From: Acinetobacter pittii ATCC 19004 = CIP 70.29
GTDB lineage: Bacteria > Pseudomonadota > Gammaproteobacteria > Pseudomonadales > Moraxellaceae
Length of the DNA stretch: 64,000 bases
Assembly (NCBI RefSeq): GCF_000369045.1
Contig: NZ_KB849790.1
Span: 565,422 to 629,421 of the forward strand
Direction: 5' to 3'
Positions 6,904 through 16,627 of this stretch are shown here, in pieces (within the stretch, counting starts at the first letter, position 1; every line of letters starts with the position of its first letter). The position numbers and the translations under genes were made by a program. The notes below the pieces were generated by a model that worked only from the letters and a program-made list of their open reading frames with translations, was not told the DNA's origin and searched no databases.

Positions 6904-9900
6904 CTAATATGAGTGGAGAGTATTTTTGATAGGATCAAATCTTTGAATTGTCCCCTTATTAGATAAAATACTATTCTTCACTGTTTCAGATATCTTTGTA
7001 TTCATATTTACTACTAAAGTAACTGGTTTTCCTGTTGCCCCATACCCCCTGAGTTGCTGGGTATCTGTAAGATATTGGACATTCTTGAACTCAACTAATG
7101 TCCCACCATTACCGAATGCATCTGGAATAATATTAATCTGTCCATCTCTCTCAGTTTTTATGGTAATCATTTGTCGATCGGTATTTCGCTTTACCCCCAA
7201 TTTACTTGCAGCACTCATTTCAAATTCTTTACCGTTTAATCGGTTTCTGGTAACTACGTCTTTTTTTACTTGTAAAACTTTTAAAGTATAAGCTTGATCT
7301 ACTTTTAATTTATCCAATTCAGCTTGAGCAAGCTTTAATGATTCAGCCTTCCCCGGTTTTAAATCTGTTCCAATAATAAGGTCAAAAGCTGCTAAAGCTC
7401 TATCAAAAGGAGTACTGGCAGGACCAAAAACAGTTACCAAATCATCAGCTATTCCAACAAGCTCACTTACGCCTTGATCTTTAAGTTTTTGTACAAAAAC
7501 CTTTGAATCGACTATACCCTTATTTGCTTTCTTAATATCACCATAAATTTCAGCTGCTTTTACTAATAGCTTACCTGTGGTAGTTGCTAATCTAACTAAG
7601 GAGTTATTCTGAATCGCAGTATCAGCACTGTTCGCAGCAGTGTTTACATCATAACCAGTATATGCTGCAACCGTTCCAGAAACTAATTTACCTATATTCC
7701 GGATTTTTAGTTTTTCTGCATCAGTATATTCAATACCATTGGCTGGTTCTGGCATTAACCCTGCAACTATTTCACCTACACCGGCACCAATCGCACCTGC
7801 CTCACAACTAGACTTCGTTGCAGCAGCAGCAGCACATCCAACAGCGGCGTGAGCAATTTTATGAATTGTATATTCAAATATATTCGGATCGACTTTATCT
7901 AAACTCGTTCCAATCTGACTAGCCAACTCTCCTTGTAAGGCCCCTGCTAAACCGGCTAGTAATGCAACTTGTAAATTATCGCCAAGATTCCCACCATTAA
8001 TGGCAGTTTGTACTAAGGTGGATCCTACAGAAGTGGTAAAATTATTTACTAATCGGTCTGATAGGAGAGTACTGTCTGGTTTTAAATTTAGAGCAGTACC
8101 AACTTGACTTAATAAACCTGCTGTTACCACAGATGCAGCCAGATTTTTAATGGAATCTTTACTTCCCATCTCTTTTAGGGTCTTGCCAATATCCCCACCG
8201 TTATTAATCAGACCAATACTTGCCTGAGCAGCTAGACTCGTGACTGCTGCATTTGCCATTGCCCCTAATGTTGATGGAACAATTGCGCCTGCCGCTGTGG
8301 TAGTCACCCCAGCCGTACCAAGCATGCTTGCCCCAAGACCGACCGTAGTACCACTAGCAGCTGTTCCTCCTGCTGCTCCAGCCGCCGCTGCTGTACCAGT
8401 ACCCATTGTCGCAATAGTGACGATGATGACAATTAAAGCCGCTCCTGCTCCAGTTAGACCTTGTGATTTATAATCCCAATCCTTTTGAGTAAGGAGGACC
8501 TTCTGCCAATCCACATCATTACGATTGACTAAATCTTTAAGGTAAGTATTTCCAGGTTGGTTTGCTAATTTTAAAATTTCATCCCGAAGTACTATTTTAT
8601 TGGCATCTTTTTCACTTATCGGTATTTGTACGCTCAGCCCACCAGCAGCCTTAAATGTAGGCGCAACAGGTCCATTAAAATTTGGGAGTTTGGCTGTTTC
8701 TGTAATGGAGCCTTTATCTTGCATAGATTGCCAAACAACAGAATTACTTTCTTTCTTTAGTTTTGTCGAAATATTAGTAATAGCAGGCTCAATAAAGATT
8801 TTACCACCTGATTCAATTGTTGCGCCTTTTAAATATTCAAAATCAGTCCCTACTAATCGTGTATCAAAGCCTGATTTTGTACCGATATAATCAGCAACTA
8901 ATTTCGTCGGTATTTGTGTTACTACATTATGAGTGGAATTTGTCTTTGAACTATTATATTTAATCCCCATTATTGATGATTTACTATTCACATCAATTGT
9001 TGTTTTTGAAGATTCAGGAGCTGTATAAAAATTCAAATTACCACCTGAACGAACTGAAATCATCCCTCCATTCGCTGTGAGCTTACCTCCATAAATATCT
9101 ATACTATTTTGTGGATTTACTTCTTTACTTTCTATATAAATATTTTTTGCATCAATATCAACTGAAGCAGGTCTTATTAACTCGTTTTCCATTACAGTTG
9201 TTATTGTCTTTTTCTTTAATCCACCCCAAGATTTTTTCTTCTGTACCTTTGTTGACCGATCAAAAATTTGCTCGAGTGCTACATCAAACAGAATATTCTT
9301 TTTCGCTTCTATCTTTACTTGATTTTTAGCTGAAATACCCACTCCTTGAAGTACAAGATTATCACCTGCACTATTTCCTACTGTTTTTATATTTATATCA
9401 GCTCCTTCAATAGTAGTAGGGCTTACAAAAGAAATTGCTTTATAATTAGAATCTGTATCATTACCCTTGTCATAAAAGTCATTATGTCCAGCTATAATAA
9501 TACTAGCATTCATATTTATAGGCTGGTTATTCTTGTTTAAAACCGTAGAATTATAAATTTTATCGCTTCCCCCTTGAGCTTCAATATTTACTTTTCCATC
9601 ATATCCTGCCTGGATTGTTGCTCCAGTAATTTTTATTCCCTTTTTTGAAATAAGGTTAATAATTCCATCACCTAGACTTGTTCTAAGTACAGTTTCTGCA
9701 TGTTCGAATCCATTTGTCCCATTTTCTAAAAATGTGGAGGCATCTTTTAGATCTGCTAATTCTTCTTGCATTTGACTAATTCTTGAAGCACTATATTTTT
9801 TTAAACTTTCAGTATTAGATAAGATCATTGTCAAATTAAAAATTTTTTCAAACAATTCAGAGCTATATTTTTTACTAGCATAATTATTAAAATTATTCTT

Positions 9901-12900
9901 AATTCCATCAATATTAATATCACCTGAACTAGAAAAAATATTTATATTTCGACCAGAAATAAAAGCCCCTTGAATATCTACTTTTTTTCCTTCTACGTGA
10001 ATATCTCCTGTACCACTAATAGTAAAATTCCTCTCAGAACCATTACCTTTACTCCCCCCATATCCAAGTAAGGTTAAATCTCCATTTTTTGAAATTAACT
10101 CAATATTATTATCACCTTGAATTTTAATTTTTTCTGGATCCAATACAAGAGTATTATTTGTTTGAATTGAAAGATTTCCCTGTATCTTCTGTAATTGAGG
10201 ATCACTTGCTAAAAATTTATCAGACTCTTGATTAGAAAATATATTCCTTGCTGAGTTTAGTTGAACATCCTTATTTATATTAAATGACCCATCAGTTTCA
10301 ATATTGATTGCTCCTCCTTTAATGCTAGTAGAGTTAAGAGCTTGTGAGCCTTTACTTTTTAATGATAATAAACCAGCTGCTTTTAAATTAACTAAACTAT
10401 AAGATTCCCAAATTGTAGATGTTACTGTAGGGCCCTGTTCACTATTCAAATAGATATTTTTTTGACTATTAAGCGCCATGTGTTTATCAGCATTCGCTTC
10501 TATATTTTGTAAAGTCAAATGATCTTTGGCGGAAAGCTCAATATTCCCTTTAGAGTTTAATTCGCTATTTGATAATGTCGTTTTACCCTCGCCATTAATA
10601 GATAAACCACCAACAGAAGTTGTTAAATTGGTGCTATCAATAACGATATCTGCTTTCTTATTCTGAATCTGTAAGGATTGTCCTTGTAAAACATTCTTTC
10701 TTACATTGTCATATCCACTATCACCACTAATCGTAACATCGGTATTCGCCTGTAAAGAAACACCATTACCAGCAACTAGTTGAATATCACCCTGTTCAGC
10801 AGTAATACGAGTAGATTTTAATTGTACATTCCCATCCCCAATTGACCCTAATGTAACCCCTTTATTACCATTAATGAAGGTCATATCAGTTGTTGCGCCA
10901 TCTTGATCTGCCCAAGGAGCTGATTCTATTTCTTGCAGTGAATTTAAAACTAGATTTTTATTCGCAAGAATCGAAATTTTGCCAGCATTAGAATTGGCTT
11001 TGAGGCTATTGGCAGTAATCCCACCAGTTAAAGCTGAAATGTTGATATCATTTTGAGCATTTAATACATTATTTAGAAATAAATCAGTTGTTTCTGTGAT
11101 CAGATTAATATCTTTTTGGGAGGTGAAATTCGTATTTAATGTTAATTGACCTGCTTGTAACTGGATACTATCTTTACTAGAGACCCCTTGAGCTGAAATA
11201 CTTAAATTATTCTCGGCATCCAATGCAACTTTCCCTGTAATCTGGGGTAGAACTTTTGTTGCATTGTTCCAAACCAAGTTTCGTCCACTATGAGCATTAA
11301 TGTTCTTGACTCGTGTTGCAGAATTTTCAAGTGCAAATCCAAGATTTTGTAAATTTACATCTCCTGAACTATATAAGTTTAAATCTTTACCCCCATAAAT
11401 AGTCCCACCTCGAATATCAATTAAACCATCTGTATTTGAAGAATCTGCTTGTAGGTTTATTGAACCCAAGGATGCCTGTATCTGATTTTCGTTCAGTGAG
11501 AGCTTACCTTTTCCGGATACATTCAAATTTTGTGCTGCTATTAATTTTGCACCTTGAGCTGCAACTACATCTTTTTGCGACTGGATATAAGCAGAACCCC
11601 GATTACTGGTAATGCCTGCATTAGTTGCCAGATTGATGTTCGCTGCATCAACATATACATCTCCACTCTGTGCATCATTAAAAATTCGACTATTTGCCGC
11701 TAAATTTAAATTCCCTTTGCTACTAATGATTAAAGGAGAAGCAGCCAAGCTACCATTATTAATAATAATTTCTTTAGCATTTACATTCAGGTTATTACCT
11801 GAATCAATATTTAACATGCTATTACTATTAATACTGCCTGATGAGTTGATATCTGCAACAGCACCAGTGCCTGTTGTTTGTAGACTCACTAAACCTTGGG
11901 TTTTACTGGTCGAACTGATAGTACCGCTATGCTCAATTTTCCCTGCACTGGTAATCACCAGATTGTTGACTGCCTGAAGTGTCCCCGCATTAGTAACGCC
12001 TAGGCCCTTTTCTGTACCCATCAAATAAATATTATTGGCATACATTCCACCCAGCGCTTTAACATCTACTGCCAATGTCTGTGCGGTTCCTGTGCCTGTT
12101 TTAGCAGTAACATCCTGTAAATCTGCACTGACATTATTTGCTCCGGCAATGACCTGAATATCATTTTTAGCACGTAGCTCAGCACTAAGCTCTAATGCAC
12201 GGGTATAGAGGTCTACATAATTTGCATCATTATTATTTCCCCCCAAGCCAAATTTAGAATTAGGGTTCGCTGAGACCGTAATTTTTCCTTGGTCAACCGT
12301 AAACTGCTTGATACTGCCATCGGCATTTAACTGAGGCTTACCCGTAGTAAAAATTGCCTTATTGGCATTAATAAAACCACCACCTTTAATGTTAATACCA
12401 GAAGGGTTGGCAATAATGACATCTGCCATTTGCCCTGCGACTTCTAAGTTTCCTTCAAATCTTGAAGCAGCTGTTGAATTTACCTCATTTAAAATAACTC
12501 GCGCTTCACCAGTCGCTAAAAATGGGTTTGCTCCCACTGTCCCTACAGTTTTAGTGGTGGCTCCTGTTCGGCTATTATTTAAAACAGCACCTTCAGCTAA
12601 TACATCAAACTGTTTATAGATATTGTGAGAAATACCATTTTTGGGAGTCTGAATATTAACCACTGGAACTGTTGTGCCTGTTGAGTTCTTACCAGCACCA
12701 ATGACAGCCCGATTCGCAGCATTCGCTGCGCTATCTGCAACAATAGCAGCATAGACCGGAGCAAATGGCACCAACAAGCTGATACTTGCCACCAATGCCT
12801 TAACGTGCCACAGTTGATGAAATGATTTTTCTTGCACCAGTGATTGCCCAGAGCTCACTATTTCTGAGGAGGTAGATTGTCCTGCCGCCTTGCTCTGGCT

Positions 12901-12975
12901 TCTGACATTCTCGGCAACTGCCATAAACATGTTACGGGCTTTGTTAAAAACAATTCGATAAAGATTTTTGTTCAT
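6904..12975 (-). CDS. cdiA: CdiA-type two-partner secreted toxin with C-terminal nuclease domain
   Basis: A 2023-residue exoprotein. Residues 1-75 form the extended signal peptide region (MNKNLYRIVFNKARNMFMAV, then a hydrophobic signal). Residues 90-230 are the TPS/haemagglutination domain with NSRTG and NPSGI motifs. A long beta-helical filament of short repeats follows, then a glycine/alanine-rich hydrophobic pretoxin region near residues 1490-1560, and a DUF637-like block. The pretoxin boundary reads DVNTAANSADTAIQNN (IQNN at 1788-1791) in place of VENN. The 232-residue tip carries IIPD-X10-EFK then NVQYLTDTQQLRGY, the pattern of the Tox-REase-7 PD-(D/E)XK nucleases, so it probably cuts nucleic acid in a neighbouring cell. 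The order is cdiB-cdiA-cdiI. Confidence 0.92.
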   Translation of the reverse strand: MNKNLYRIVFNKARNMFMAVAENVRSQSKAAGQSTSSEIVSSGQSLVQEKSFHQLWHVKALVASISLLVPFAPVYAAIVADSAANAANRAVIGAGKNSTGTTVPVVNIQTPKNGISHNIYKQFDVLAEGAVLNNSRTGATTKTVGTVGANPFLATGEARVILNEVNSTAASRFEGNLEVAGQMADVIIANPSGINIKGGGFINANKAIFTTGKPQLNADGSIKQFTVDQGKITVSANPNSKFGLGGNNNDANYVDLYTRALELSAELRAKNDIQVIAGANNVSADLQDVTAKTGTGTAQTLAVDVKALGGMYANNIYLMGTEKGLGVTNAGTLQAVNNLVITSAGKIEHSGTISSTSKTQGLVSLQTTGTGAVADINSSGSINSNSMLNIDSGNNLNVNAKEIIINNGSLAASPLIISSKGNLNLAANSRIFNDAQSGDVYVDAANINLATNAGITSNRGSAYIQSQKDVVAAQGAKLIAAQNLNVSGKGKLSLNENQIQASLGSINLQADSSNTDGLIDIRGGTIYGGKDLNLYSSGDVNLQNLGFALENSATRVKNINAHSGRNLVWNNATKVLPQITGKVALDAENNLSISAQGVSSKDSIQLQAGQLTLNTNFTSQKDINLITETTDLFLNNVLNAQNDINISALTGGITANSLKANSNAGKISILANKNLVLNSLQEIESAPWADQDGATTDMTFINGNKGVTLGSIGDGNVQLKSTRITAEQGDIQLVAGNGVSLQANTDVTISGDSGYDNVRKNVLQGQSLQIQNKKADIVIDSTNLTTSVGGLSINGEGKTTLSNSELNSKGNIELSAKDHLTLQNIEANADKHMALNSQKNIYLNSEQGPTVTSTIWESYSLVNLKAAGLLSLKSKGSQALNSTSIKGGAINIETDGSFNINKDVQLNSARNIFSNQESDKFLASDPQLQKIQGNLSIQTNNTLVLDPEKIKIQGDNNIELISKNGDLTLLGYGGSKGNGSERNFTISGTGDIHVEGKKVDIQGAFISGRNINIFSSSGDINIDGIKNNFNNYASKKYSSELFEKIFNLTMILSNTESLKKYSASRISQMQEELADLKDASTFLENGTNGFEHAETVLRTSLGDGIINLISKKGIKITGATIQAGYDGKVNIEAQGGSDKIYNSTVLNKNNQPINMNASIIIAGHNDFYDKGNDTDSNYKAISFVSPTTIEGADINIKTVGNSAGDNLVLQGVGISAKNQVKIEAKKNILFDVALEQIFDRSTKVQKKKSWGGLKKKTITTVMENELIRPASVDIDAKNIYIESKEVNPQNSIDIYGGKLTANGGMISVRSGGNLNFYTAPESSKTTIDVNSKSSIMGIKYNSSKTNSTHNVVTQIPTKLVADYIGTKSGFDTRLVGTDFEYLKGATIESGGKIFIEPAITNISTKLKKESNSVVWQSMQDKGSITETAKLPNFNGPVAPTFKAAGGLSVQIPISEKDANKIVLRDEILKLANQPGNTYLKDLVNRNDVDWQKVLLTQKDWDYKSQGLTGAGAALIVIIVTIATMGTGTAAAAGAAGGTAASGTTVGLGASMLGTAGVTTTAAGAIVPSTLGAMANAAVTSLAAQASIGLINNGGDIGKTLKEMGSKDSIKNLAASVVTAGLLSQVGTALNLKPDSTLLSDRLVNNFTTSVGSTLVQTAINGGNLGDNLQVALLAGLAGALQGELASQIGTSLDKVDPNIFEYTIHKIAHAAVGCAAAAATKSSCEAGAIGAGVGEIVAGLMPEPANGIEYTDAEKLKIRNIGKLVSGTVAAYTGYDVNTAANSADTAIQNNSLVRLATTTGKLLVKAAEIYGDIKKANKGIVDSKVFVQKLKDQGVSELVGIADDLVTVFGPASTPFDRALAAFDLIIGTDLKPGKAESLKLAQAELDKLKVDQAYTLKVLQVKKDVVTRNRLNGKEFEMSAASKLGVKRNTDRQMITIKTERDGQINIIPDAFGNGGTLVEFKNVQYLTDTQQLRGYGATGKPVTLVVNMNTKISETVKNSILSNKGTIQRFDPIKNTLHSY

Positions 12976-13021
12976 AAGTCAGTTTTCTCTAATTAAAATT
13001 AATTTTGTTTCTTAAGGAAAC

Positions 13022-14761
13022 TTAATAAAAAGCATTTAGGCTAAATCCCAAAATCCAGTCTTTTTTTATATTTTTAGGTGCGATTAGGCCTCGCCCTGTA
13101 AAGGCATCAATATAAAAATGGTTGAGATAACTTCGTAGTCCTACGACACTTCCCATCAGATGACGCTGCCCAGCAATACTGTTCTCACCGTTCACCCATC
13201 CCTGATCTACAGCCATGTAAAATTGAGTATTAGGAATTTGTGTATTTACACTGATTTCCTGTTGTAAATACTGTCCGTTATCGCCTGATAGCATCAGTTC
13301 ACCATCAAAACCTCGAACGCTATAACGACCACCGATATAAAAACGATCATTAGGTACTAAAACTCGTGGAGCATATTGTCCACGCCAGTTCAAACGGTAT
13401 TGAGCAGGCGTATCTAAAAGCAAAAATGGCATTTGAAAACGTAAATCGGCACTCCATATCGGTGCACGGGAATACCCTTCTGACGGTAATGGATTTTTAT
13501 CAATGTCCTTAATTTGTTCTTCTGGTGCTAACAACGCATCAAATGCGCCTGTGCCATGCCGATAATCCAAACCCGCATCTAATACAGCATCACCCAGATA
13601 TTGGCGATGTTGTATCCCGGCATTCCAGCCTGAAGTTTTTCTACGTTGTACTTCGATTTCAATATCATCAATAAAGTTTGAATTTTGCTTATGGTAGAGC
13701 TTGCCATAGAGGCTGGTTTTATGTTGCCCACTTCGGCTAAGTACACGGGATACATTCAAATTACCCTGCTGACTTAAGCCGTGATAACGTAGTACACCAT
13801 TTGCACCCAATACATTTTGCTCGTATTGATAACGGCTATAGCTAGTACTGAAATCATAATTTCCTAACGGAAGCTGATAACTTACAAAGTAGTTTTTATT
13901 TAAGTCTCGATGTAAGTTATCTAATGAATGACTAAAATTAAAAGAAAGAGAATCACTTAAATAGAATGGATTATTAATATTGAGTCCTAGACTACCTATA
14001 TAACGACCTGTATCTTTACTCCCTGAATTATCCAGAGCAAAATTTAAATTGATTTTTGATTGTGGCTGTAACTTAATAATCAGATCACTATACCCTTTAG
14101 CTTCCTGAACAGACTCATTTGACGGCACAATTTGTATATCTACCGTATAAGCTCGTTTTAAGTTTTCGAGACCCTGATCAAGTTGTTGTAGATTAAGGAC
14201 ATCGCCTTCTTTAAATGGTAAAGATGCTTTAAGTTGTAATAAGGAGAGTTGCTCACCTTCTACGATGATCTTACGTAAACGCCCAATCTGCACACCAAGT
14301 CGCAAAGAACCTTGCTGAATATCTTGGGGGGCAACAGTAACCTGACTGGTAATAAAACCCTTTTTAATCAATTCATTTTGGGCGAAATTAACGAGGTTAC
14401 GTAAGCTTTGCGTACCAATACACTTGCCAATAATCTTCTGCGGATGATTCCAGATTGCCCGAAGCATAAAGTGAAATTTATAGTGTTCAGGGTCCTGTAA
14501 CGTCTTTCTATCAAAATCAATATTCTTGACTTTAACGCATGGCTCTTCCGAAACGACTATAGTTTTAAAATCCTGCAATTGGGTAGTGACAGGTTTAGGT
14601 ACAAGCTGAGTGATTTGCTCTTCTAATTGTTGATTAAGCTCTTTTAAACGTTGTTCCTGACGTATACGATCTGGTAAAGAAATATCATCGATAGCATAAG
14701 CATGTGTAGCTAACCCATACAAAAGAAAAAAAGCGTGAGTAAAAAAAATTTTGTTTTGCAT
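13022..14761 (-). CDS. cdiB: Outer-membrane TpsB transporter (CdiB/ShlB family)
   Basis: A 579-residue Omp85-type transporter that exports the adjacent CdiA across the outer membrane. A signal peptide (cleavage after ATHAYA) is followed by a helix/linker, a POTRA domain (residues about 75-150, with FHFMLRAIWN then LRNLVNFAQNELIKKGF), a second POTRA (GRLRKIIVEGEQLSL) and a 16-strand barrel. The L6 motif VRGFDGE is intact near residue 470, and the protein ends in a terminal aromatic residue (SLNAFY). It is the first gene of the cdiBAI operon, 46 bases before cdiA. Confidence 0.93.
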   Translation of the reverse strand: MQNKIFFTHAFFLLYGLATHAYAIDDISLPDRIRQEQRLKELNQQLEEQITQLVPKPVTTQLQDFKTIVVSEEPCVKVKNIDFDRKTLQDPEHYKFHFMLRAIWNHPQKIIGKCIGTQSLRNLVNFAQNELIKKGFITSQVTVAPQDIQQGSLRLGVQIGRLRKIIVEGEQLSLLQLKASLPFKEGDVLNLQQLDQGLENLKRAYTVDIQIVPSNESVQEAKGYSDLIIKLQPQSKINLNFALDNSGSKDTGRYIGSLGLNINNPFYLSDSLSFNFSHSLDNLHRDLNKNYFVSYQLPLGNYDFSTSYSRYQYEQNVLGANGVLRYHGLSQQGNLNVSRVLSRSGQHKTSLYGKLYHKQNSNFIDDIEIEVQRRKTSGWNAGIQHRQYLGDAVLDAGLDYRHGTGAFDALLAPEEQIKDIDKNPLPSEGYSRAPIWSADLRFQMPFLLLDTPAQYRLNWRGQYAPRVLVPNDRFYIGGRYSVRGFDGELMLSGDNGQYLQQEISVNTQIPNTQFYMAVDQGWVNGENSIAGQRHLMGSVVGLRSYLNHFYIDAFTGRGLIAPKNIKKDWILGFSLNAFY

Positions 14762-15103
14762 AAAATGTTATTTTTAATTTACCAAATGGATAAAAAATCA
14801 AACAAAAACTACATGAATCATTCACAATCAACAATAAATGTCATAAAAAATTCATAATTGAAACATTTTGGAAATTTTTTAAATATTTTTAATTTTTATT
14901 AATGTATATCTATAGTTTAAATATTTAGGAAACAATAGTTGTTCATTAAAATTAATTTATATCTTCTTTTATAAAGATATAAATTCAATTCTTTCATATT
15001 TTTAGAAGTATTTCATTTACTAGGCCAATTTTTATTATTAAAAAAAGAAGATTTAATAGGAGTTAAGCAATTTGAAATCACTCAACTCCTTAGAAATGCT
15101 TAA
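14762..15103. other. Gene-free AT-rich region upstream of cdiB
   Basis: This very AT-rich stretch must hold the cdiB promoter on the minus strand, but no clear -35/-10 pair stands out. Its right end holds a hairpin that may terminate the CLC gene (listed separately). No reading frame or RNA was recognised. Confidence 0.6.
15058..15090 (-). terminator. Probable terminator of the CLC channel gene
   Basis: Stem AGGAGTT (15058-15064) with AACTCCT (15084-15090), 14 bases beyond the CLC stop. The U-rich stretch on the minus strand begins only about ten bases after the stem, so the call is moderate. Confidence 0.45.
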
Positions 15104-16324
15104 TCAATCCATCAACTTTTTACGGCGATACAACCCACAATTCCCTGAAAATAGCGCTGCCAACAAACAGGTAATAATGGCGTAAGTGGCAACATTCATT
15201 CCAAATAGCTCAACAGCTAAAATAATAGATGTTAACGGTGCCTTACTCGCCCCAGAAAATAGACTCACCAAACCTAAGCCTGCAAGCAATGAAATTGGCA
15301 GGTTTAAAACTGCTCCTAAAGCATTCCCTAACGTCGCACCTACATAAAACAACGGCGTAATTTCACCGCCTTTAAAGCCTGAACCTAAAGTGATGGCAGT
15401 AAAAACAGTCTTGTTAAAAAAGTCGTAAAACTCAATCGGCACATAAAAAGATGAAATGATTTTATCTGTACCCAAACCGTTGTATTGCTGATGCGCAGTG
15501 AACAAGGTAAGTAGCATAATGACAATACCACCCGCCATCGTTCTTAATGGCAAATAACGCACATATTTATAAAAGACGTCACTCGCAAAATGAATGGCAG
15601 CAATAAAGAAACGTGCGACTAAACCAAAGATCAGACCTGCCACAATTAAGTTCATAAGCGTGCCAAAATGAATGGCCGGAAACTCACTAATCACATAGAA
15701 AATATGCGGATGAACAATATCAAATAGCTCAGGGATGGCCGATGCAATCAGCGCCGACACAAAACATGGAAAAATAGCTGAGTATCTTAAATTACCTAAA
15801 GCAGTAATTTCCAACCCATAGATTGCACCCGCTAGAGGCAAGCCAAACACCCCTGCAAAGCCTGCACCAATACTGGCGATTAAACAGATTTTTCGGTTGT
15901 CTTCCGAGATTTTTAATATATGGCTCAAGTGGTCAATTAAGGCACCCGAAAGCTGAACCGCTGGGGCCTCACGCCCTGCCGAACCACCAAACAACTGCGT
16001 TAAAATTGAGGTGATAAAAATGATGGGGCTCATTCGTTTTGGAATGAACGACTTCGGCTGGTGAATTTCATCAATCAGTAAATGAGTTCCCCGCTCAATC
16101 GGTGATCCATATTTTTTAATGAGATAGCCAATACCAAAACCCACAAAAGGTAAAAAGTAGATCAGCCAGTGATGCAGACTTCGAACTTTGTTTGAAATAT
16201 CAAAAGCCACAAAAATTAAGGTCGAAGCTAGCCCTGCTACGACTCCAATCACGATCGAGATGACGAGCCAATAGACACTGTATTTTAGAATTTGATCATA
16301 TTCAGATGAAGGTAGAATTTTCAT
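15104..16324 (-). CDS. Voltage-gated chloride channel (CLC) family protein
   Basis: A polytopic inner-membrane protein of 406 residues with the CLC selectivity-filter regions: GSAGREAPAVQLSG near residue 117, with the gating-type glutamate in GREAP, and GSGFKGGEITPLFYVGATLGNALG near residue 315. The classic first GSGIP motif is replaced by YGSPIERGTHLLIDEI, a feature of the small CLC subfamily found in Acinetobacter and Pseudomonas. It could be an anion channel or an H+/anion antiporter; the ion specificity (chloride or fluoride) cannot be decided from the sequence. It is monocistronic. Confidence 0.88.
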   Translation of the reverse strand: MKILPSSEYDQILKYSVYWLVISIVIGVVAGLASTLIFVAFDISNKVRSLHHWLIYFLPFVGFGIGYLIKKYGSPIERGTHLLIDEIHQPKSFIPKRMSPIIFITSILTQLFGGSAGREAPAVQLSGALIDHLSHILKISEDNRKICLIASIGAGFAGVFGLPLAGAIYGLEITALGNLRYSAIFPCFVSALIASAIPELFDIVHPHIFYVISEFPAIHFGTLMNLIVAGLIFGLVARFFIAAIHFASDVFYKYVRYLPLRTMAGGIVIMLLTLFTAHQQYNGLGTDKIISSFYVPIEFYDFFNKTVFTAITLGSGFKGGEITPLFYVGATLGNALGAVLNLPISLLAGLGLVSLFSGASKAPLTSIILAVELFGMNVATYAIITCLLAALFSGNCGLYRRKKLMD

Positions 16325-16627
16325 TCGCTTTCTTCAATTCGCCTTTGAGTGAGTGCCAAATTCTCAAATTGTTTTTATGCTGCCAGCTCATTAAGTGAGA
16401 AATGCTTAAACTGGGCTAAAAATTAAAGCCCGCATAAGCGAGCTTTCAATACAGTGATTAATTTTCACATCACTAAACTGTGAGGAATATCTCATAATTA
16501 GTGCTAATTTTCAAGCTGAAAATGGTTAACGAGTACTGCGAAAAATAACGAACTAAGTGAATAAATAAGCATTCGATTTGACCCAATTAAACTGATGCTT
16601 AAGTGAGCCAAATCATTTATTCAAAAC
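16325..16627. other. Gene-free region between the biotin carboxylase and CLC genes
   Basis: It holds the CLC promoter region and a nested hairpin (GCTTA 16404-16408 with TAAGC 16435-16439 enclosing GGGCT/AGCCC) without a proper U-tract. This may end the 5-oxoproline operon transcript weakly. No coding frame was recognised. Confidence 0.5.

Noticed and set aside
8240..8473. Plus-strand frame rich in Ala/Pro/Val inside cdiA
   Set aside because: It is the antisense shadow of the Gly/Ala-rich pretoxin region; the minus-strand frame has clear family motifs. The same holds for the plus-strand frames at 9111-9540, 11612-11977 and 12362-12619.
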